DNA of 13,294 bases. Origin: Thermoleophilia bacterium (GTDB taxonomy: Bacteria; Actinomycetota; Thermoleophilia; Gaiellales; Gaiellaceae). Shown piece after piece: positions 1 to 7,962 of the stretch. Location: contig JACVSB010000023.1 in the NCBI GenBank assembly GCA_014534155.1, positions 1-13,294 of the forward strand, in the 5' to 3' direction. Numbering within the stretch: the first letter of the stretch is position 1; every line of letters starts with the position of its first letter. The notes beneath the pieces are model-generated. The model was given only the letters and a program-made list of their open reading frames with translations. It was not told the DNA's origin and did no database searches. A program made the position numbers and the translations under genes.

Positions 1-1118
1 CCGTCGATGACGGCGCCCATGAAGTTCGAGAAGTCGGTCACGTCGCCCATGCGGATCGCGCCCACCTCCTCCGCCAGCCTCTCGCGCAGCTTGGGCCACA
101 GGTTCGAGGGCGCGTAGATCCTGGACGCCGCCGAGCACTTCTGCCCCTGGTATTCGAAGGAGCCGCGAATGATCGCCGTCGCGACGGCGTCCGGATCCGC
201 GGACGGGTGGGCGACGATGAAGTCCTTGCCCCCCGTCTCGCCCACGATCCGCGGGTAGTTCAGGTAGCCGCCGATGGTGTTGCCGATCGTCTTCCACATG
301 CCCTGGAAGACCGGCGTCGACCCGGTGAAGTGGACGCCCGCGAGGCGCTCGCTCGCGAGCGCGGCGTCGCCGACCTCGGCGCCGGGACCGTATACGAGGT
401 TGATCACTCCGGGCGGCAGGCCGGCCTCCTCGAACAGGCGCATGACGTAGTACGCCGAGAGCATCGCCGTCCCGGCGGGCTTCCACACGACGGTGTTGCC
501 CATGAGCGCGGGCGAGGAGGGGAGGTTCCCCGCGATCGCGGTGAAGTTGAACGGGGTCACGGCGAAGACGAAGCCCTCGAGCGGGCGGTACTCCATCCGG
601 TTCCACACGCCCGCTGAGGAGAGCGGCTGCTCCTCGTAGATGCGGTGCATGAAGGCGACGTTGAAGCGCAGGAAGTCCGTGAGCTCGCAGCCGGCGTCGA
701 TCTCCGCCTGGTGCGCCGTCTTCGACTGCCCGAGCATCGTCGCCGCATTCACGGTGTCGCGCCACGGGCCGGCGAGGAGCTCGGCCGCGCGCAGGAAGAC
801 GGCCGCCCTCTCCTCCCACGGCGTCCGGTGCCAGTCGTGCCACGCCTCGCCCGCCGCGGCGATCGCGCGCTCGACCTCCGCGGCCCCGCCCTGGTGCACG
901 TCGGCGAGGACGTGCGAGCGGCGGTGGGGCATGACGGCTTCCCGCGTTCTCCCAGTCCGCACGTCTTCGCCGCCGATCACGCACGGGACGTCTAGGCGCT
1001 CGCCTGCCATCTCGCGCAGCCGCCGCTGGAGGCCGGCGCGCTCCGGCGATCCCGGCGCATAGCCCCGCACGGGCTCGTTCGCCGGAGGCGGCGGGCGGAA
1101 GATCCCCGGCGCGGACAT
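1..1118 (-). CDS. pruA: L-glutamate gamma-semialdehyde (P5C) dehydrogenase, 3' end beyond window
   Basis: Aldehyde dehydrogenase that oxidises glutamate semialdehyde (from 1-pyrroline-5-carboxylate) to glutamate with NAD+, the second step of proline catabolism. I translated 372 residues from the ATG at 1118; the C-terminal third is lost at the window edge. The N-terminal NEPVRGYAPGSPERAGLQ matches the start of the stand-alone P5CDH group that includes human ALDH4A1, rather than a PutA fusion. Visible motifs are FAVTPFNFTAIAGNL (185-199), VVWKP (210-214), FTGS (264-267), the general-base ETGGK (Glu294) and EYQGQKCSA with the nucleophile Cys328. These are also the P5CDH-specific forms, which makes another ALDH unlikely. 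It is divergent from the alkyltransferase gene, and the two start codons overlap. There is no Shine-Dalgarno; a TAGAAT box ends 6 nt before the ATG, suggesting leaderless transcription. No proline dehydrogenase gene is visible. Confidence 0.95.
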   Translation of the reverse strand, partial: MSAPGIFRPPPPANEPVRGYAPGSPERAGLQRRLREMAGERLDVPCVIGGEDVRTGRTREAVMPHRRSHVLADVHQGGAAEVERAIAAAGEAWHDWHRTPWEERAAVFLRAAELLAGPWRDTVNAATMLGQSKTAHQAEIDAGCELTDFLRFNVAFMHRIYEEQPLSSAGVWNRMEYRPLEGFVFAVTPFNFTAIAGNLPSSPALMGNTVVWKPAGTAMLSAYYVMRLFEEAGLPPGVINLVYGPGAEVGDAALASERLAGVHFTGSTPVFQGMWKTIGNTIGGYLNYPRIVGETGGKDFIVAHPSADPDAVATAIIRGSFEYQGQKCSAASRIYAPSNLWPKLRERLAEEVGAIRMGDVTDFSNFMGAVID

Positions 1119-1608
1119 GGCGGCATTCTACGACGGCATGCGCTACGTCCTCTACGAGGTTCCCGGCTGGGGTGTCGGCGAGCTCTGGCTCGAGGGTGAC
1201 GTCGTCGTGAACCACGAGCTGCCGGCGGCGCGAAGCCGCCGCGGCGACCGGAGCCCGCATCCCCTCGCAGAGCGCGTGCGCGCGTACTTCCGCGGGGAGG
1301 TCGACTCCTTCGCCGACGTGGGCCTCGACCTCGGCTGGTGCACCCCGTTCCAGCGCGCCGTCCTGCACGCGCTCCGCCGTATCCCGTACGGCGAGACGCT
1401 GACGTACGGCGAGCTCGCGCTGCTGGCGGGGTACCCGCGGGCGCAGCGCGCAGCCGGCACGGTCTGTGCAGGGAACCGCTTCGCGCTCTTCGTCCCGTGC
1501 CACCGGGTCGTCGCCGCCGGCTCGCTCGGACGCTACGGCGCGCTGGGGACGGCGTACAAGGAGCGCCTGCTCGCCCTGGAAGGCGTCCACCTTCCGCCCG
1601 CGCTGTGA
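1117..1608 (+). CDS. ogt: Methylated-DNA--protein-cysteine S-methyltransferase (O6-alkylguanine-DNA alkyltransferase)
   Basis: Suicide DNA-repair protein that transfers the alkyl group from O6-alkylguanine to its own cysteine. The 163-residue product has a reduced N-terminal domain (1-70) and a complete C-terminal DNA-binding domain. The domain holds the helix-turn-helix region YGETLTYGELALLAGYP (91-107), a conserved Asn120 and the active-site FVPCHRVVAAG with Cys128, followed by GRYG (138-141). Because Cys128 is present, it is a true alkyltransferase and not an alkyltransferase-like protein. The ATG at 1117 shares bases with the divergent pruA start; an in-frame ATG at 1138 (protein starting MRYVLYEVPGW) is an equally credible start. 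Neither has a good ribosome-binding site. The glycosyltransferase follows 40 bp downstream on the same strand. The assignment is firm; the start is not. Confidence 0.93.
   Translation: MAAFYDGMRYVLYEVPGWGVGELWLEGDVVVNHELPAARSRRGDRSPHPLAERVRAYFRGEVDSFADVGLDLGWCTPFQRAVLHALRRIPYGETLTYGELALLAGYPRAQRAAGTVCAGNRFALFVPCHRVVAAGSLGRYGALGTAYKERLLALEGVHLPPAL
1125..1130 (-). promoter_or_regulatory. -10 box TAGAAT of pruA (probable leaderless promoter)
   Basis: Read on the minus strand, TAGAAT is followed by six bases (GCCGCC) and then the pruA ATG. That spacing would put the transcription start on or next to the A of the start codon. No TTGACA-like -35 is seen at 16-18 bp. The box lies inside the first codons of the divergent alkyltransferase if that gene starts at 1117. 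The same TANNNT-N6-start layout occurs at argS and glpX. Confidence 0.6.
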
Positions 1609-1648
1609 GGACCACCGAGAACCGCGGCGAGCGGCGAGAATCGCCCGG

Positions 1649-2797
1649 ATGACGGAGACGGTGAAGCCTGCAGCCGCGGCGCGCGAGCGTCCCACGCCTC
1701 GCGTGCTGGCACGGGACGACGTCGCGCTCGTTCTCACCAACGGGCACGGCTCGATGGACCTGTACGCGCGCAAGCTCGCCGAGTGTCTGCCGGTGCCGAC
1801 GCTCGAGATCGACCCCTGGCGTCGAAGCGGCGAGGCGTTCGGCATCCCTCTCGCGAGCGTCCGGGCGGCGCGGAGGGCGCTCGCGGATCTCGGGCTCGTC
1901 CGCACGCTTCGCGCGGCCGGGGCGGCGCTGCACCTCCCCAACCACCACCTCGCGCGCTACGGGCCGTTCCTGTCCCGCCCGTACGTCCTCACGGTGCACG
2001 ACGTCATCCGGGTGCTCGACCTCCGACGGGGAGGAGAGCCGCTGATCCACCCGCCGACGCGCCTCGACCGGGCGTACCTCGGGCTCGACGTCGCGGGGAT
2101 TCGGCGCGCGGCGGGGATCGTCGTCCCCTCCCACGCGACGCGGCGGGACCTGCTGGAGACGGTCGGCCTCCCTGAAGCGCGTGTCACGGTGGTGCCGAAC
2201 GGCGTCGACCACGAGATCTTTCGGCCGAGGGAGGGGGGAAGCGAGGAGCCGTACGTCCTCTTCGTGGGGTCCGAGCACCCGCGCAAGAACCTGGCCACCG
2301 TCTTCCGGGCTCTCGCGCGCCTCGTCCGCGACGCGCGCTTCCGCCGCCTTCGCCTCGTCAAGGTCGGCGGCCCGGGCGGTGGCGAGGCGCGCTTCCGCGA
2401 GCAGACGCTCGCCTCGCTCGCCGCGGCGGGCGTGGAGGACCGCGTCACGTTCGTCGAGCGGCTGGAGGCAGAGGGGCTGGCGGGGCTCTACGCGCACGCG
2501 CGCTGCTTCGTCCTTCCGTCGCTCCACGAGGGGTTCGGACTGCCGCCGCTCGAGGCGATGGCGTGCGGCTGCCCGGTTGTCGCCTCGAACGCGGCCGCGC
2601 TCCCGGAGCTCGTCGGAGACGCCGGCCTCCTCGTCGATCCCCTCGACGACCGCGCTCTCGCGGACGCGCTCGCCGCGGTCCTCGCGGACGACGGGCTGTA
2701 CGCCGACCTGCGTGCCCGCGGCCTCGCCCGCGCCGCCGAGTTCTCGTGGGAGCGGACCGCGCGCGAAACGCTCGCCGCCTACGAGCGCTTCCTCTAG
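1649..2797 (+). CDS. GT4-family (GT-B fold) glycosyltransferase
   Basis: Predicted retaining glycosyltransferase of 382 residues, cytosolic or peripherally membrane-bound, with no signal peptide or membrane segment. The N-terminal acceptor domain has a His-containing VLTVHDVI loop (113-120). The VVPNGVD hinge (181-187) and [10 protein letters not shown] (206-215) open the C-terminal nucleotide-sugar domain. That domain carries [19 protein letters not shown] (287-305), including the family E-x7-E pair Glu294/Glu302. These are GT4 hallmarks seen in mannosyl- and glucosyltransferases of glycan or lipid assembly; donor and acceptor cannot be read from the sequence. The open frame extends upstream into ogt, but the ATG at 1649 is the first start after the ogt stop and precedes the first domain. 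GAGAAT at 1636-1641 is a weak -10 candidate. A strong hairpin begins 15 bp after the stop. Confidence 0.88.
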   Translation: MTETVKPAAAARERPTPRVLARDDVALVLTNGHGSMDLYARKLAECLPVPTLEIDPWRRSGEAFGIPLASVRAARRALADLGLVRTLRAAGAALHLPNHHLARYGPFLSRPYVLTVHDVIRVLDLRRGGEPLIHPPTRLDRAYLGLDVAGIRRAAGIVVPSHATRRDLLETVGLPEARVTVVPNGVDHEIFRPREGGSEEPYVLFVGSEHPRKNLATVFRALARLVRDARFRRLRLVKVGGPGGGEARFREQTLASLAAAGVEDRVTFVERLEAEGLAGLYAHARCFVLPSLHEGFGLPPLEAMACGCPVVASNAAALPELVGDAGLLVDPLDDRALADALAAVLADDGLYADLRARGLARAAEFSWERTARETLAAYERFL

Positions 2798-2811
2798 CCG
2801 GAAGGAGCGGG

Positions 2812-2848
2812 CCGGAGGGGAAGCTCCGAGGACGACCTCCCCCTCCGG
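2812..2848 (+). terminator. Hairpin downstream of the glycosyltransferase
   Basis: CCGGAGGGG (2812-2820) and CCCCTCCGG (2840-2848) are perfect 9-bp complements. Inside the loop, GAGG and CCTC (2828-2831 and 2836-2839) can add a 4-bp inner stem around ACGA. The hairpin is followed by a short TTTAG instead of a long T-tract. It sits 15 bp after the glycosyltransferase stop and separates that gene from the glycolytic operon. The rest of the gap to 2995 shows no convincing gene. Confidence 0.6.
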
Positions 2849-2995
2849 TTTAGGCCGCGCTCCGGACCGTTGGCATCGGACGGGGTCTGAATCCGAGGCC
2901 GGTCGAGCGCGGACCCGCTCGCCAGTGCAGTATGACGGATCCCGCTCGGCCGTCCAACGCGGCGCAGCGGCGTCGGGCGCAAAATGCGGACGCGG

Positions 2996-4054
<1,059 letters not shown>

Positions 4055-4061
4055 AGCGCCC

Positions 4062-5099
4062 GTGCACCGTCCGCGCTCGGTGCGCGACGCTGAGGTCGCC
4101 GGCAAGCGCGTGCTCTGCCGCGTCGACTTCAACGTGCCGCTCGAGGACGGCCGCGTCGCGGACGACACGCGGATTCGCGCTGCGCTGCCGACGATCCGCC
4201 TCCTGCTCGAGAAGGCCGCCCGCGAGGTAGTGCTCTGCTCCCACCTCGGCCGTCCCAAAGGCCCCGACCCGGCCTTCGACCTGGCGCCCGTCGAGGAGCG
4301 GCTGCGTGAGCTCCTCCCGGACGAGCGGATCCGCGTTCTCCCCAACACGCGCTTCCACCCGGGCGAGACGGGAAACGACGCCGGGTACGCGCGCGAGCTC
4401 GCTGCGCAGGGGGACGTCTACGTGAACGACGCGTTCGGGTCGGCGCACCGCGCGCACGCATCCACCGAGGCCGTCGCCCGCCTCCTACCCGCGTACGCTG
4501 GGCTCCTCCTCGAGCGCGAGCTGCAGGAGCTCGGCCGGCTCCTCGAGGGCCCGGAGCACCCCTTCGTCGCCGTCGTCGGCGGGGCGAAGGTGGAGGACAA
4601 GATCGGCGTCGTCCGCTCGCTCGCCGAGCGCGCCGACGCTGTCCTCGTCGGCGGCAAGATGGCCGAGGAACGCCCGCTGCTCGCGCCGCTCGGAGCGGAG
4701 CTCCCCCTGGACCTCGTGGCCGCGGAGACGTTCGACGCGGGCGCGGAGGCCCGCGTCGTCGCGGTCGACGACGTTCCCGCCGGCTGGCTCGGGCTCGACA
4801 TCGGGCCGCGCACGCGGGAGGCCTTCGCTGCCCGCATTCGGGGCGCGCACACCATCTTCTGGAACGGCCCGATGGGCGTGTTCGAGTGGTCGCGCTTCGC
4901 CGAGGGAACGAAAGAGGTCGCCCATGCCGTCGCCGAGTGCGAGGGGCACACCGTCGTCGGAGGCGGCGACTCCGTTCGCGCGCTCGACGAGCTCGGCCTC
5001 GCCGAGCGGGTCGACTGGGTCTCGACCGGGGGTGGCGCCTCGCTCGAGCTCCTCGAGGGGAAGGAGCTCCCGGGCGTCGTCGCAATTCCGGAGGCCTGA
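4062..5099 (+). CDS. pgk: Phosphoglycerate kinase, unusually short
   Basis: Transfers the acyl phosphate of 1,3-bisphosphoglycerate to ADP, giving ATP and 3-phosphoglycerate. Substrate-binding motifs are present: RVDFNVPL (20-27), SHLGRPKG (60-67), NTRFHPGE (95-102) and VNDAFGSAHRAHAST (121-135). So are the nucleotide-side motifs VVGGAKVEDKIGV (171-183), FWNGPMGVFE (266-275), VGGGDSV (299-305) and STGGGASLELL (321-331). The length is 345 residues against about 390 for typical bacterial Pgk. Two segments are missing in frame: roughly 18 residues before NTRFHPGE and roughly 25-30 after GGKMA (198-201). All catalytic motifs and the reading frame survive, so I call it functional but compact. It begins with GTG 7 bp after gap without a clear ribosome-binding site, implying coupled translation; tpiA starts 1 bp after its stop. 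Confidence 0.95.
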   Translation: MHRPRSVRDAEVAGKRVLCRVDFNVPLEDGRVADDTRIRAALPTIRLLLEKAAREVVLCSHLGRPKGPDPAFDLAPVEERLRELLPDERIRVLPNTRFHPGETGNDAGYARELAAQGDVYVNDAFGSAHRAHASTEAVARLLPAYAGLLLERELQELGRLLEGPEHPFVAVVGGAKVEDKIGVVRSLAERADAVLVGGKMAEERPLLAPLGAELPLDLVAAETFDAGAEARVVAVDDVPAGWLGLDIGPRTREAFAARIRGAHTIFWNGPMGVFEWSRFAEGTKEVAHAVAECEGHTVVGGGDSVRALDELGLAERVDWVSTGGGASLELLEGKELPGVVAIPEA

Positions 5100-5100
5100 C

Positions 5101-5832
5101 GTGCTCGTCGCGGGCAACTGGAAGATGTTCAAGACCGCGCGCGAGACGAGCGACTTCTGCGCCGAGCTCCGGACCCGCCTCGGCGAGCTCCGCGGAGTCG
5201 AGATCGCCGTCTGTCCCCCGCACACCTCGCTCGCGAGCTCGGTGCAGGCGCTGGCGGGGAGCGGCATCGAGGTGTTCGCCCAGAACGCGCACTGGGAGCG
5301 AGAGGGCGCCTTCACGGGCGAGGTGTCGCCGGCAATGCTCGCGGACCTCGGTGTCGCGGGCTCGCTCGTCGGCCACTCCGAGCGCCGCCAGCTCTTCGGC
5401 GAGAGCGACGAGTCGACCGCGCGCCGCACCGCTGGCGTGCTCGCCGCGGGGCTGCGCGCGATCGCTTGCGTCGGCGAGACGGAGGCCGAGCGGGAAGCGG
5501 GGGAGACGGAGGCGGTGCTTCGCCGGCAGGTGGAGGCGGTCCGCGGCGCGGTTCCCGGCGCCGGGCTTGCGCGGGTGGCGGTCGCGTACGAGCCGGTCTG
5601 GGCCATCGGCACCGGCCGGACCGCGACGCCCGAGCAGGCGGAGGAGGCGCACGCGCTGATCCGCACGCTCCTCGACGTTCCTCTCCTGTACGGGGGCTCG
5701 GTGAAGCCCGAGAACGCGGAAGCGCTCCTGCGCCGGCCGGACGTCGACGGCGCGCTCGTCGGCGGGGCGTCCCTGGACGTCGAATCGTTCACGTCGATTT
5801 GCGAGACCGCGGCCGGCCTTTCCCCGTCGTAG
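5101..5832 (+). CDS. tpiA: Triosephosphate isomerase
   Basis: Interconverts dihydroxyacetone phosphate and glyceraldehyde-3-phosphate (TIM barrel, cytosolic dimer). From the GTG at 5101 the product is 243 residues. Catalytic elements are complete: AGNWKMFKT with Lys8, LVGHSERRQLFGE with His92, the AYEPVWAIGTGRTAT loop with Glu164, YGGSVKPEN (197-205) and LVGGASL (219-225). The open frame extends far upstream into pgk, but GTG 5101 places NWKM at the usual distance from the N-terminus and lies one base after the pgk stop, a typical coupled start. The stretch between IRTLL and LLYGGS is about ten residues shorter than in most bacterial enzymes. The gpmI frame opens inside its last codons. Confidence 0.96.
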   Translation: MLVAGNWKMFKTARETSDFCAELRTRLGELRGVEIAVCPPHTSLASSVQALAGSGIEVFAQNAHWEREGAFTGEVSPAMLADLGVAGSLVGHSERRQLFGESDESTARRTAGVLAAGLRAIACVGETEAEREAGETEAVLRRQVEAVRGAVPGAGLARVAVAYEPVWAIGTGRTATPEQAEEAHALIRTLLDVPLLYGGSVKPENAEALLRRPDVDGALVGGASLDVESFTSICETAAGLSPS

Positions 5833-7286
5833 CGCTCGTCGTTCTCGACGGCTGGGGCTGCGCGCCGGCGGGGCCCGGCAACGCCGTCGAGATCGCGCGC
5901 ACGCCCGTCTTCGACGGCCTCTGGCGGCGCTACCCGCACACGACGCTCGAGGCCTCGGGTCTCGCCGTCGGCCTCCCGTCCGGGCAGATGGGCAACTCGG
6001 AGGTCGGCCACCTCACGATCGGCGCCGGCCGCGTCGTCTTCCAGGACCTCGTGCGCATCAACCGGGCAATCGAGGATCGCTCCTTCTACGAGAACGCGGT
6101 CCTGCGCGGCGCGTTCGCGCAGGCGCGCGAGCGGGGTGGGAGCGCGCACCTCCTCGGGCTCGTCTCGTACGGTGGCGTCCACTCGCACATCGACCACCTG
6201 CGCGCGCTCCTCGAGCTCGCCGCGCGGGAGGGGATGGCCGAGACGACGTTCGTGCATGCGTTCACCGACGGGCGCGACGTCTCGCCGCACGCGGCGCGAT
6301 CCGACCTCGGCGAGCTGGTCGAGGCGGGAGTGCGGGTCGCGACGGTCGCCGGCCGCTACTACGCGATGGACCGCGACGGCCGCTGGGAGCGCACCGAGCG
6401 GGCCCTCGCCGCCGTCTGCGGCGGCGAGGGGGAGGAGGCGCCCGACGCCCTCTCCGCGGTGGAGGCGAGCTACGCCCGGGGGGTGAGCGACGAGTTCATC
6501 GAGCCTGCGGTCGTCGCCGCGTATCCGCGGCTAGGGGAAAAGGACGCAGCCATCTTCTTCAACTTCCGGCCGGACCGGGCGCGCCAGCTCTCGCAGCGCC
6601 TCGGCGAGCGCGGGACCCATCTGAGCACGATGACGCGCTACCGCGACGACTTCCGGTTTCCCGTCGCCTTCGAGGAGGCGGCCGTCAGCGAGACGATGGC
6701 CGAGGTCCTTGCGGAGCACGGCGTCCGGCAGTTGCACGTGGCCGAGACGGAGAAGTACGCCCACGTGACGTACTTCTTCAACGGCGGCAACGAGCGGGCG
6801 TGGGCGGGGGAGACGCGCATCCTCGTCCCCTCGCCCCGCGACGTCCCCACGTACGACTTGAAGCCGGAGATGTCGGCTCCGGAGGTGGCGACACGCTTCT
6901 GCACGGCGATCGGGGAGGGGTATCGCTTCGGCATCGTCAACTTCGCCAATCCCGACATGGTCGGCCACACGGGGGTCGTCGAGGCTGCCGTCCGCGCCGT
7001 CGAGACGGTGGACGGGTGCCTGGGGCGCGTGGTCGAGGCGGTCCACGCCGTCGCGGGCGTCTGCGTCGTCACCGCCGACCACGGCAACGCCGAACAGCTC
7101 CTGGAGGAGGACGGCGTCAACCCGCACACCGCCCACACGACGAACCCCGTACCCCTCGTCGTCACCGCCGAAGGCCTCGCCGTGCTCGAAGGGGGCACGC
7201 TCGCGGACCTCGTGCCCACCTGCCTCGCGCTCCTCGGGATCCGGGCGCCGGAGGAGATGACAGGGCAGAGCCTGATCGGACCCTGA
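5799..7286 (+). CDS. gpmI: 2,3-bisphosphoglycerate-independent phosphoglycerate mutase
   Basis: Cofactor-independent, metal-dependent iPGM of the alkaline phosphatase superfamily; interconverts 3- and 2-phosphoglycerate. Visible are LVVLDGWG with metal-binding Asp17, QMGNSEVGHLTIGAGRVV with the phosphorylated Ser67, HAFTDGRDV, GRYYAMDRDGRWER, FNFRPDRARQLSQ, ETEKYAHVTYFFNGG, NFANPDMVGHTG and VVTADHGNAEQL near the C-terminus. All metal and phosphotransfer motifs are intact. At 495 residues it is slightly short for a family of about 510. The start is uncertain: no ATG or GTG lies near the N-terminal strand, so I chose the TTG at 5799, which overlaps tpiA by 34 bp and puts LDGWG at the expected place. 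No ribosome-binding site is visible; translation is probably coupled to tpiA. It ends the glycolytic operon. Confidence 0.95.
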   Translation: MRDRGRPFPVVALVVLDGWGCAPAGPGNAVEIARTPVFDGLWRRYPHTTLEASGLAVGLPSGQMGNSEVGHLTIGAGRVVFQDLVRINRAIEDRSFYENAVLRGAFAQARERGGSAHLLGLVSYGGVHSHIDHLRALLELAAREGMAETTFVHAFTDGRDVSPHAARSDLGELVEAGVRVATVAGRYYAMDRDGRWERTERALAAVCGGEGEEAPDALSAVEASYARGVSDEFIEPAVVAAYPRLGEKDAAIFFNFRPDRARQLSQRLGERGTHLSTMTRYRDDFRFPVAFEEAAVSETMAEVLAEHGVRQLHVAETEKYAHVTYFFNGGNERAWAGETRILVPSPRDVPTYDLKPEMSAPEVATRFCTAIGEGYRFGIVNFANPDMVGHTGVVEAAVRAVETVDGCLGRVVEAVHAVAGVCVVTADHGNAEQLLEEDGVNPHTAHTTNPVPLVVTAEGLAVLEGGTLADLVPTCLALLGIRAPEEMTGQSLIGP

Positions 7287-7324
7287 GGGTCCCCTTCCCG
7301 GGCGGTTCCTATACTGGACCCTCA
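7278..7324 (+). repeat. Nested inverted repeats spanning the gpmI stop, attenuator-like
   Basis: GGACCC (7278-7283), GGGTCC (7287-7292) and GGACCC (7316-7321) lie in series. The first two form a perfect 6-bp stem whose three-base loop is the gpmI TGA stop. The second and third extend to a perfect 9-bp pair, TGAGGGTCC (7284-7292) with GGACCCTCA (7316-7324), around a 23-nt loop. The two stems share the middle arm and are mutually exclusive. The loop carries CCCGGG and a TATACT box. It could act as an operon terminator, an operator or an attenuator; no T-tract follows. Confidence 0.55.
7310..7315 (+). promoter_or_regulatory. Candidate -10 box TATACT of the ECF sigma gene
   Basis: TATACT is close to the housekeeping -10 consensus and lies 32 bp before the sigma-factor GTG, in the 61-bp gap after gpmI. 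The hexamer 17 bp upstream (GGGTCC) is not a -35 match and is part of an inverted repeat whose other arm starts right after the TATACT. A protein bound to the repeat would cover the promoter. Confidence 0.45.
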
Positions 7325-7347
7325 CCAGCCGGACAGAGCTCGCCCTC

Positions 7348-7929
7348 GTGCCGCTTCGACAGCCCGATCCCGCCCTTCTGCGCCAGGCGCAGCGGGGCGA
7401 CGAACGCGCCTTCGGCGTCCTCGTCCGCACGTACGAGCTGCCCATCTACAACTACGTCCTGCGCACGGTCGGCGACCGGGCGCTGGCCGAGGACCTGACT
7501 CAGGACATCTTCCTGCGGATCTACCAGGGCCTCCCCGGGTTCTCGCTGCGCTGCCGCTTCACGACTTGGCTCTTCCAGGTGGCGAAGAACCGGATGCTCG
7601 ACGAGTTGCGCGCGCGAGAGCGCAAGCCGCAGTCGGCGCTGCCCATCGAGGACGCGCCGCACCTCGACGTCGTCGATGCGCCCATCGAGCGCGTGGAGAC
7701 GATCGACGCGCTCTGGCGCGCGGTCGGCGAGCTCAACCCCGACCTGAAGATGGCCCTCCTCCTGCGGGACGTGGTCGGGCTTCCCTACAGCGAGATCGCA
7801 GACGCGCTCGAGATCACGCTGGCTACCGTCAAGTGGCGGATCTACAAGGCGCGCGAGGAGGTCCAGCTCTCCCTCGCCCGCGACGGGATCCGCCTCCACG
7901 AGCGCGAGCGCGAAGCGGCGTCCACGTAG
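7348..7929 (+). CDS. RNA polymerase sigma factor, sigma-70 family, ECF type
   Basis: Alternative sigma factor of 193 residues. Region 2 runs from about 17 to 90: GDERAFGVLVRTYELPIYNY, then LAEDLTQDIFLRIYQ (47-60), the core-binding and -10-reading segment, and FTTWLFQVAKNRMLDELR (71-88). A linker of about 35 residues leads to region 4 (123-175) with a helix-turn-helix, LPYSEIADALEITLATVKWR (145-164), for -35 recognition. There are no regions 1.1 or 3, as expected for ECF factors. The GTG at 7348 is the only start upstream of region 2; its ribosome-binding site is weak. No anti-sigma factor is adjacent: upstream is gpmI and downstream is a convergent phosphoesterase. It may be autoregulated or controlled at transcription; the target regulon cannot be inferred. 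Confidence 0.93.
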   Translation: MPLRQPDPALLRQAQRGDERAFGVLVRTYELPIYNYVLRTVGDRALAEDLTQDIFLRIYQGLPGFSLRCRFTTWLFQVAKNRMLDELRARERKPQSALPIEDAPHLDVVDAPIERVETIDALWRAVGELNPDLKMALLLRDVVGLPYSEIADALEITLATVKWRIYKAREEVQLSLARDGIRLHEREREAAST

Positions 7930-7962
7930 CCGGCCGCGGGCGGGATTCCGTCGCCCGGCCGG
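7930..7962. terminator. Long hairpin between convergent sigma and phosphoesterase genes
   Basis: CCGGCC (7930-7935) pairs with GGCCGG (7957-7962). After a 2-nt bulge, GGGCGG (7938-7943) pairs with TCGCCC (7951-7956), with one G-U pair. The result is a stem of about 12 bp with loop GATTCCG. It fills the entire gap between two convergent stop codons and could terminate transcription from both sides. There is no T-tract. Confidence 0.65.

Noticed and set aside
2845..2854. CCGGTTTAGG repeated at 12105-12114 next to the glpX -10
   Set aside because: A 10-bp identity whose first copy is the end of a terminator stem and whose second is a promoter; most likely chance.
2870..2898. TTGGCA as a -35 element for the gap operon
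   Set aside because: No TANNNT lies 16-18 bp downstream, and it is about 160 bp from the gene.
4129..6290. Long minus-strand frames opposite pgk, tpiA and gpmI
   Set aside because: Same cause: the plus-strand enzymes have complete catalytic motifs and the antisense products are compositionally biased.
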